In this document: positions 56,790-64,000 of the stretch, in pieces
How positions within the stretch are numbered: position 1 is the stretch's first letter
Layout: each line of letters starts with the position of its first letter
Source: Porites lobata
Taxonomy: Eukaryota; Cnidaria; Anthozoa; Scleractinia; Poritidae
DNA: 64,000 bases
Direction: 5' to 3'
NCBI GenBank assembly: GCA_942486035.1
Contig: CALNXK010000135.1
Location: 368,501-432,500 of the forward strand
The notes under the pieces: model-generated
What the model saw: only the letters and a program-made list of their open reading frames with translations
What the model was told of the DNA's origin: nothing
The model's database searches: none
Program-made: the position numbers and the translations under genes

Positions 56790-59490
56790 ATTTGAGATGA
56801 CCTTGTTAAGAAGTATGGGAGACATCTCACAATCCTTTTCAATAAAATCCTAACCAGTTGGTAGGTACCCTACCCTGTGGAGTCATGGCCTAATTATACC
56901 AATCTTCAAAAAAGATGATCCGTCCAACCCAGAGAATTATATAGGAATTACTCTCTTATCAGCCATGGGAGAGATTTTTACCTCAATAATGAATAGCAGG
57001 CTTCGTGACTATCTAATTGAAAAGGGCATAATTACTCCAGAACAATGTGGCTTCCGAAAAAAACATGGTACACAGGACAGTATCTTCATTTTAAAAGCAC
57101 TGATAGACAAATATGTTAAATCTAAACCCAAGAAATCAAATAAACTTTTATTCACCTGCTTTGTTGACTTTAGTAAAGCATTGGATAGTATCCCCAGAGG
57201 GAAACTGTTTCAAAAAATTGAAGCTAGTGGGAGTAACGGGGCGCTTCCTTGAGATTTTACATTCAATGTACTCCAATGATAAATCATCTGTGAAAATAGA
57301 AAAATATGGTAACACCTGCCTTTCGATGCCATACCGGTGTAAAACAAGGTTGCATGCTCTCGCCAACCCTTTTTAACCTTTATCTCAGTGACCTTTCAGA
57401 GAAACTTAAGGCCAAGAACCTAAATGACGTAGAACTAAACGAGTTACCGTTAAGTTGTATGCTCTACGCGGATGACTTGGTCATATTCTCCAAATCAAAA
57501 AACGCCTGCTGCAGGATTATTTGGATTCCCTCAGTGAATACTGCAAAGAAAACGACTTGTCGGTTAACCTTAATAAAACTAAGGTGTTAATGTTTAATAA
57601 CTGTGGGAGAACCATGAATAAGCACGTATTTTACTATAGAGGCAGTAAGCTTGACAATGTCAGCAATTACAAATATCTTGGCCTACAATTTAGTACTCCG
57701 GTGAATTAAGGAATGGGTCCTCGTTACATGCGGGGTTTTATGACTTGATCTTGTTTTTTTTCCAGTATCTTCCTTTATTTTAATCTTAGACCGGTGTGTT
57801 TAAGACCAGAACCACTTTGGACCTTAAACACACCTTTTTTTAGATCACGTGACCAGCCACGCCCATAATTATGCAAAATTTGGACTTTGCAGATTACGCC
57901 AGTTTACTGAATGTGACCACAATCGTTTTTCCTTCCATAATATTTCATTTACAGTCAAATAAGCTACCTTAATCGGGGATTTGTGAAATGATCCATTCCT
58001 TCGTCATTATTAGATATTTTTTCTCGTCCCAGTCTCCCTCTTAACAAGAAACGTTATAGTTTACAAAACTTAGACAATTTAAGAAAACCCCGATTAATTC
58101 CATAAACTTTGTGTCAATAGTCATTGACAAAAAGTGAATTGAATTACAAGTGTTATTTATAAAGTGGTGTAAAGTTGGATTGAAATAAAAAGCCAAAAAT
58201 GGGTGTGGCAAGTCACGTGACACAGATGATACATTAATAATAATGAAAAATGAATGCTTATGGAGAGTAGATATTGAATTCAAAATATTAATACGAAAGG
58301 TAAAATCCCTACTAAAACAGACCACCCCCCTCCAAATTTGCAGTGCCCCATTCCTTAATTCACTGCTAAACAGGAAATAAAGAAGGTTGCCGTTAAAGCT
58401 TTGTACAAACTCAGGAAGGAAATGGGCGACCATTTCAGAGACGATGTACAGCTCACAATGAAAATTTTTGACACGGTTATTTCCCCAATACTCACATACG
58501 GACGCGAGGTCTGGGTGGTCGATCACGACGGAAAGCTAGAAAATGATCCAATTGAGTTTGTTCAAACAAAGTTCATTAGGTGGCTATTGGGAGTTAACAA
58601 ATTCTGTAGCTCAAATGCGTGCAGATCGGAGGTAGGCCGTTTCCCAAAGCGAACGAAGACAACGTGCAGAGCCATTAAATATTGGCTGAAATTTTGTGAG
58701 CCGTTGCACCAAAATAAACTCCCTGGAATAGCATTCACACACCAAATTGGTCAAGATAAAAAGGAACTTTGGTCAAGCAAATTAAGACGACTATTGAATC
58801 TCGCAGGTCTTGGCGACATATGGTCAGCGAAAACGAACACTCCCGTAATCATGAATTATATACGACGGAGACTCTTGGACATAGAACAGCAAACATGGAT
58901 CAGCGAAATACACAATGATGAACGAAAGGACCCGCATCAAAAAAACAAACTAAGAACTTTTAGGAAATTTAAACGTACCCATGACTACGAAAATTACCTC
59001 ACAAATGTAAGAAACATCAATCATAGAGTAGCAATCACAAAGCTAAGATTAAGCAACCACATGCACACACTAGCAATTGAAACTGGACGATACGTTAAAC
59101 CCTATCAACCACCAGACCAAAGAATCTGTCCATTATGTAAACTGGATTAGAAGACGAGGAGCATTTTTTGATGAATTGCATAGCCTATAGGGATCCTAGG
59201 AGAGAGCTATTCAATACTAATCTTATTCTTGACTCTATGACTCCAAGCTCTGCCTTTGCAACGTTGATAAGTATGAAGCAAGGAGAGAAAACGCAAAAAA
59301 TTGTGGCTAAATACGTATATGATCGCTTCCGCTAAAGAGATATAGACGCGTTAAATACAACCTTGTTTGATAGTTGTATAAATTTTACAAATGTACACCT
59401 CTGTAATTATTGCACGAAAATCTTTGTTATCGTTGTAAACACATGTGTCTGTAGGCGCTCTGTTGATAATAAAGCCCTTATCCTATCCTA
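56790..59490 (+). mobile_element. decayed LINE (non-LTR retrotransposon), 5'-truncated
   Basis: Reverse transcriptase blocks appear in order on the plus strand: a GLIIPIFKKDDPSNPENY region (about 56885-56940), TPEQCGFRKKHGTQDSIF, CFVDFSKALDSIPRGKL, GVKQGCMLSPTLFNLYLSDL and the catalytic YADDL box (about 57465-57480), then YKYLGLQFS. The downstream part (58370-59335) carries SPILTYGREVWVV and a C-terminal CPLC/HFLMNC zinc-knuckle-like end. Frames shift near 57235, 57305, 57505 and 59147, so it is not functional. A nested element interrupts it at 57706-58358. The 3' end carries TATCC repeats. The LINE clade was not determined. Confidence 0.9.
57706..58358. mobile_element. TTAA-flanked element nested in the LINE
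   Basis: Ends TTAAGGAATGGG and CCCATTCCTTAA form an inverted repeat that splits the LINE between YKYLGLQFS and its thumb region. Joining the flanks restores the LINE frame except for one stop at the junction, which supports insertion with a short duplication (TTAA or TA). It contains a hairpin GGTGTGTTTAAG / CTTAAACACACC near 57797-57836. No transposase is seen. Confidence 0.85.
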
Positions 59491-59585
59491 TCCTTGATTA
59501 GTTCCAACTTAACAAAGCTAGTTCACAATTTTGCCAAAGCATAACAAATAGTGAAGTATTGATGATTATCCGCCGGTCTAAATCC

Positions 59586-60407
59586 TCAGGAAAGAATATC
59601 TCGAGTTCCTTCGTTCTGCTTCAAAGAGTTAGCGAACAAACTGACTGGGAACATCGAAAGTAGGAGAAACAACTCTTCATAGAGACAATTTACTCTACAC
59701 ATATGCATACTAGATGGCGTTGCTTGATTCACTTCGGTAAAATACAGCGTTACTTCGACGACTAAGGTTCCGCACAAAATGAAAAGCGCTGATGAAGTAT
59801 TAGTCAAGAGGCGACCTAAACGTCTTGAGAAACTTATATTTGCATCCATAGCCTTTCTTCGCTCCCAGAAGTGAAAGCCCTTGTAAAAGGAGCCAAATAG
59901 AAGAACCGAGGATGGAACTAAAAAATGAACCAAGCTGCTTGTTAAAAGAATGCCCCCAACTTCTGGACTAAGACTCTGTTCCGAGTTGTAAGAAAAGCAG
60001 CTGATGGCTCCACAAAGTTCGTACGTGTGCCCAAAGACCTTTGACAAACCGCCTGAGATGAAAAACAAAGTAGCAATATTCAGAAACGAGTTAAGTCTGC
60101 GTTCTAAAAAGCTCCCGAGAGTTGAGGCAAGTTCGACGGCTGCGAAGAAATATATCGTCTGGAATGAGAATGTTGTGGCAAGAGCCATCCAGACTCGGCG
60201 CTTTGAGACAACCTTGGCCACGTGAGCAATGATGTTGCAGATGTTCAGAAACAACAGGAAGGAAATCACGTTTTTTAAGCCTCTGGACGCACTGATGTTC
60301 CAAGATTTGAACATTCGAAAGAAAAGAAATGCGTTCACTACCACGCCACAAGCAGGAAACAAAAATATTAACGAAGCCATAACTTTTTCGGTAAATAATT
60401 TATGCAT
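59586..60407 (-). CDS. divergent seven-helix membrane protein, GPCR-like
   Basis: Intronless ORF of 273 residues with about seven hydrophobic segments: 9-33, 43-68, 72-98, 110-130, 148-172, 200-226 and 238-262. After the third comes ERRLNSF, in the place of a DRY-type motif. The C-terminal helix ends SLFANSLKQ, loosely like an NPxxY region without Pro or Tyr. Cysteines at VNCLYEEL and elsewhere lie near the ends of helices. Length and layout fit a short divergent class A receptor, but no family-specific motif is certain. It could also be another seven-pass family. The Met at codon 11 is an alternative start. Confidence 0.65.
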   Translation of the reverse strand: MHKLFTEKVMASLIFLFPACGVVVNAFLFFRMFKSWNISASRGLKNVISFLLFLNICNIIAHVAKVVSKRRVWMALATTFSFQTIYFFAAVELASTLGSFLERRLNSFLNIATLFFISGGLSKVFGHTYELCGAISCFSYNSEQSLSPEVGGILLTSSLVHFLVPSSVLLFGSFYKGFHFWERRKAMDANISFSRRLGRLLTNTSSALFILCGTLVVEVTLYFTEVNQATPSSMHMCRVNCLYEELFLLLSMFPVSLFANSLKQNEGTRDILS

Positions 60408-61086
60408 ACACTCTTGTATTAAGTTATGTACATAATACGCGCGCTTAAACAGTACAGTAGAATAATGGTATTCTCACAAGTCAGGTCAATACAGAATTAG
60501 GCCCCGCGTATATTGAGAAAACCATTCCCAAGCCGAGTCAACTTTAACAAGCGTTGTATTTAAGGAGAAAGTTGACCACTTCGTCCAAGTCAAAAGCGTT
60601 CGCGCATGTTCTAATTATCTAAAGCATCACTCGCGCGTGCTCTGATTGTCTCACCTCAGCGAGCGAGTTCAAGCAGCTGGGCGAACCAAAGTGTTTTCAC
60701 CAAAGTGTGAGCCGAGCCAGCTTTTAGTTTCTCACGTAAACAGTTCGCTACGCTTTGTGGTGGTGGCTTGCACAGAGTAGCTCGGGCATGCGGGTGAGCC
60801 TTGTAGGCGGGACGTTTCTACATATAAAGAGGGCCTTAGACTGTGATATAAAGCTAGTGACACACAGTTCAACATTTGATTAAAGTACTCTTGTAGATAA
60901 GCTCAAAAAAAGGACCTTTACCATGATCCGAGAAGAGTTCTTTGTCCCAGCACGCGATCACCCTATCCATCTCACACGGAGCCACAAGCAGGTGGCCAAA
61001 GGAAGGACACATGCGGGCAAGGGGCTTTCCTCACACTCAAATCGGCCTCAACATAAGAAAAGTCACCAAGGATAGAGGAAGTAATA
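60408..61086. other. upstream region of the seven-helix gene
   Basis: No gene is supported. It presumably contains the promoter of the minus-strand gene. A TATA-like CATATAAAG at about 60820-60828 faces the plus strand with nothing obvious downstream. Confidence 0.4.
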
Positions 61087-61390
61087 TATCAAGCATCAGA
61101 TGCAGTGTTTCATCACCAGATGAAACACCGAGAAGAGAGTTGAAAATACGACGCGCTGGGGAGTATTTTTGACGAACTTCGAGGTGTGTCATCTGGTGAT
61201 GAAACACTGCATCTCATGTTTGATATATTACATGAAACACTGTGTCGAATGCTTGATATTACTTCTCAATTAAAATGATTTTAGAAGGAGAAATTGAGGA
61301 TGCAAAAATGAGCGGTTTTTCATCTTATTTCCAAAAACCCATTAATTTCCTTTGTATTTTCTTCATGAATTATTAATGAGTTTGAGAAGG
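61087..61390. mobile_element. dispersed repeat, copy 2, with a near-perfect hairpin
   Basis: The left half begins ATATCAAGCATCAGATGCAG and is mirrored about 100 bp later by CTGCATCTCATGTTTGATAT, with CATCACCAGATGAAACACC versus the inverted CATCTGGTGATGAAACAC inside. The tail matches 55850-55990. Confidence 0.85.
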
Positions 61391-61455
61391 AACGTTCCCA
61401 CACGCGCCCAATTTCTTCCATCTCTTCCAAAAGCTTGATAATCAGGCTAATTTGT

Positions 61456-62065
61456 TTAACCCATTCGCCCCTGAACCGCCCGTGCGGATCCAGATCCTTT
61501 CTACCCTTTGTGACGTCATCAGTTTTAACGGTCAAGGACAACTTTCTTCGCTAACTTGTGCAGGGTGAAGAGATCTTTCAAACAATACCAGAATGAGCAC
61601 AATTCAGTCAAGGACACCGGAGAAAGAAGCAAAAAACCACGTGACATTGACCTGAAAATCTCCATGAAAATCTTGTTCCATTACCCACCTACCTTTCCTT
61701 TCACCTAATCCTAAGATCCTAAAAGCTTTCCTAAAAACTCTTCCCACTAAAATGAAGCCTACTAAATGCCCAGCAAGAGAAAAAAAAATGAGGCTAGAAA
61801 AGCGAAAAAAGAAGGGAGGAGAGAAAGCGAAAAGTAGAAGTCAAGACTGCTGTGTCACTTTTAAACCCAAAAATTTTGCTTTCTGCGCATGCCCGAACTT
61901 CGCAAGCTGATATTTTGCATCTGGATCAGAAGGCCGTCAAGTGTACGACCTGTAAACCGGTTTGTGGTAAGTTTTAGCTCTTTATAGCACGACAGTGACT
62001 AGAAAACCACTCGACTAGCTTCAAAACGCGTTTTTCGGCAAAATCTCCAGGAGCGAATGGGTTAA
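61456..62065. mobile_element. piggyBac-like non-autonomous element
   Basis: Bounded by TTAACCCATTCGCCCCTG and CAGGAGCGAATGGGTTAA. TTAA target sites and CCC/GGG starts are typical of piggyBac. At 610 bp it has no transposase; the interior shows AAG-rich and CAT-rich non-coding sequence. Confidence 0.82.
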
Positions 62066-62593
62066 GAGGGGAAGCAGGGTGGCATTACGCACGATTGAAA
62101 GGTCCGCGACAAGGCCCTCGTTGGGATCACTGTGTTGTGATCCTAGGAAGACACTTTTGACGATGCCTCACTCTACGCAGGTGTAAACAAGAGCAGCGAA
62201 GAATTTAATGCCGGGGGTTAACCCCATGCTAAGGAGACCGGGATATTCTGGGTTAAGCTCCGGCCTGATAGGCTAGTTAAGGCGAACGCAGCCTTTTCCC
62301 TACAGGAGATGTGTCCTGAAATTTACACAGTGGCAACTGCCACCAAATTTAGTGAAACATTAAAATAACCCCTCAAAAAAGTTGAAATATGGTTTAAATG
62401 TCACAGCGAATACAAAAGCGAGCACGGACAGATAAACTTGAAGAAGATTGAAACGGATTGTAATTGTCATTTTTAAAAACTTGTTAACCTTAGAGCTTTG
62501 TAAGTTCATTTTTGTTGTTAACGGTTGATATAACGCTTCTTTGACACAAAGCTGTGATTTTGTAACTCACACTATAATTTCACAGATAACTGA
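62066..62593. other. intergenic, nothing recognised
   Basis: No ORF or repeat structure could be supported. Confidence 0.4.
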
Positions 62594-62696
62594 AGGGCCT
62601 GTTGACGTGGAGGTGGAGCACCCCAGATAGGTGAGGTAACCCAAGGCGGTTCACCCCACCTACCTGGGGTCCCCCACCTCCATGTAAACAGGCCCT
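62594..62696. mobile_element. 103-bp fold-back MITE
   Basis: AGGGCCTGTTGACGTGGAGG and CCTCCATGTAAACAGGCCCT mirror each other, with a CCCCAGATAGGTGAGGT / ACCTACCTGGGG inner stem. No target duplication is clear. Confidence 0.85.
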
Positions 62697-62816
62697 AAGT
62701 TTCGTAGCGAATAAGGACTGGCTTTATAAACAAAATGAACAAGTCAGCAATGACACATTCCCTTTAACCAGCTTGATGTTTATTAGGAAAACCCTTTTCC
62801 ATTCCAACACCTCAGA

Positions 62817-63276
62817 CATGGTTCGTACAACTTCAGACAAACAAGGACTTTTCAAAGATTTTTCAAGGACAAATCACAGTTTTCAAGGACTAAGACTTGT
62901 TCAATAAATCAGCATTCTTTAACCCCCTTTTGAACACCTCATGCATGGCTAAAACACGTCATGGATTCATTTTCGATTTTTACTTCTTCGGCCATGGTTG
63001 ATCACGTTATTTTATACTTTTCGCAACAACACTTTGCAAAATGACTTGCAATTGCATCTGAGGTACAGAAATAGCATTCGCAATGAAGAAACAAAAATAA
63101 GATATTGTTCAGGAACAAAAATTGTTTTAGGTTACCCGTGAGTTTACAGTGTCTTACACCGAAGATGAGCCAAATTTTCCTCTACAAAAAACCTAATAAA
63201 GAAATCAAGGACTTATCAGGGACTTTTCAAGACGACGGCTAAAATTCAAGACCTTTTCAAGATTGTACGAACCATG
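62817..63276. mobile_element. CATGGTTCGTACAA-ended element
   Basis: Exact terminal inverted repeats CATGGTTCGTACAA and TTGTACGAACCATG, 460 bp apart. Subterminal AAGGACTTTTCAA motifs occur in several copies near both ends. The right half is repeated at 47575-47877. Confidence 0.85.
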
Positions 63277-64000
63277 CTCAGAGATCCGACCCTCCAGTCA
63301 AGGAAAGCTAGACGCATACGAGATAAATGAAATTCGCCAGTTGGCGATACCATCTATAAACGACCCCAGCTCTCTATATTATGTTTAGGAGCTTGGTAGC
63401 AGACACAAAAAAAAACTCGAAGCCTGTTGAAATGGTAAAACCAATGCTTTAGAAAACCAATACTTATAGCTAACTGAAAATTTATGAAAAAGTTTTCGTA
63501 GCTGATAGTCGAGGTTACAGTTTACAACAAGTTGGGTGGCGCTTTCGTGAACACATCGGCACCTTTCGGAAGTCTTCGGATAAACGAGCGGCACTAGTAC
63601 GGTATGACGATTCGTGACCAAAACTAACAACAACTAAAGAAGACGACGTGGTCTTTGTGCTGTAGCAGTTTGTTGCAGTTTCATCAGTCACTTTCACAGC
63701 TGGAACATTACTTTGATTTATTCAGCGAATCTGGAGGATTCCCGCCTCGTATAACTTCGTGATTTTGCGCTGAATTTCGGGATTTTTGAGATGGCTGTGG
63801 AAAAATAAGAAGTCAACTTTTACTGTATTTGGCAAGAAGTCCAAACTCTCACAAAGCCTGAAAACTGTACAACACACAATAAAAAGACAAGGGATGTTAA
63901 GAAAACTGTTTGATAGGAAGGTGTGCCCTCGGGCTTTCTCGTGTTCACGCAAATGCCTTAACGCATTCTCGCGATAGCGCGTGTCGCTTACACGTTTTCG
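63277..64000. other. right edge, nothing recognised
   Basis: Only short ORFs on both strands with no domain; none has supporting splice context. A gene running off the right edge cannot be excluded. Confidence 0.4.

Noticed and set aside
58041..58526. 161-codon reverse ORF
   Set aside because: It runs antisense across the nested element and LINE junction, with no recognisable domain.

Overview
The window looks like nuclear DNA of a marine invertebrate, most likely an anthozoan cnidarian (coral or sea anemone). The evidence is AT-rich sequence, multi-exon metazoan genes with GT-AG introns, animal-only families (HEXIM, heparan-sulfate 6-O-sulfotransferase, rhodopsin-like receptors), and a very dense load of short inverted-repeat elements and LINE debris of the kind I associate with coral genomes. 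The exact species cannot be read from the sequence. I rebuilt the exon chains by hand, by matching splice sites and reading-frame phase.

Layout. 0.4-7.9 kb (+): the 3' part of a glycine-rich extracellular-type protein gene with a premature in-frame stop; one intron holds a 62-bp minisatellite. 9.5-10.1 kb (+): an intronless membrane RING-finger protein. 10.7-12.5 kb (-): an intronless class A GPCR with a huge third intracellular loop. 14.0-21.5 kb (+): an 11-exon secreted protein of 638 residues with a lectin-like propeller, a beta-sandwich and a cysteine-containing helical domain; I do not recognise this architecture. 22.5-35.8 kb (-): PSMD8, the 19S proteasome lid subunit, in 9 exons. Its introns hold several unrelated repeat arrays, including two with a 10-bp unit. 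36.0-43.1 kb (+): a FAM98 protein (tRNA-ligase complex family) in 13 exons. It is divergent from PSMD8, with 191 bp between the two start codons. 44.3-45.3 kb (-): heparan-sulfate 6-O-sulfotransferase in one exon. 51.1-51.8 kb (-): a HEXIM homologue in one exon. 56.8-59.5 kb (+): a decayed non-LTR retrotransposon with a nested 650-bp element. 59.6-60.4 kb (-): a divergent seven-helix membrane protein. 60.4-64 kb: only repeats.

The genes do not form a pathway. Two themes stand out. Four genes are intronless next to intron-rich neighbours. The non-coding space is packed with non-autonomous DNA transposons, many with target-site duplications that can be read directly: four with 9-bp duplications, two copies with 5-bp, one with TA, and two TTAA-bounded. 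Several repeats are related to each other across the window.
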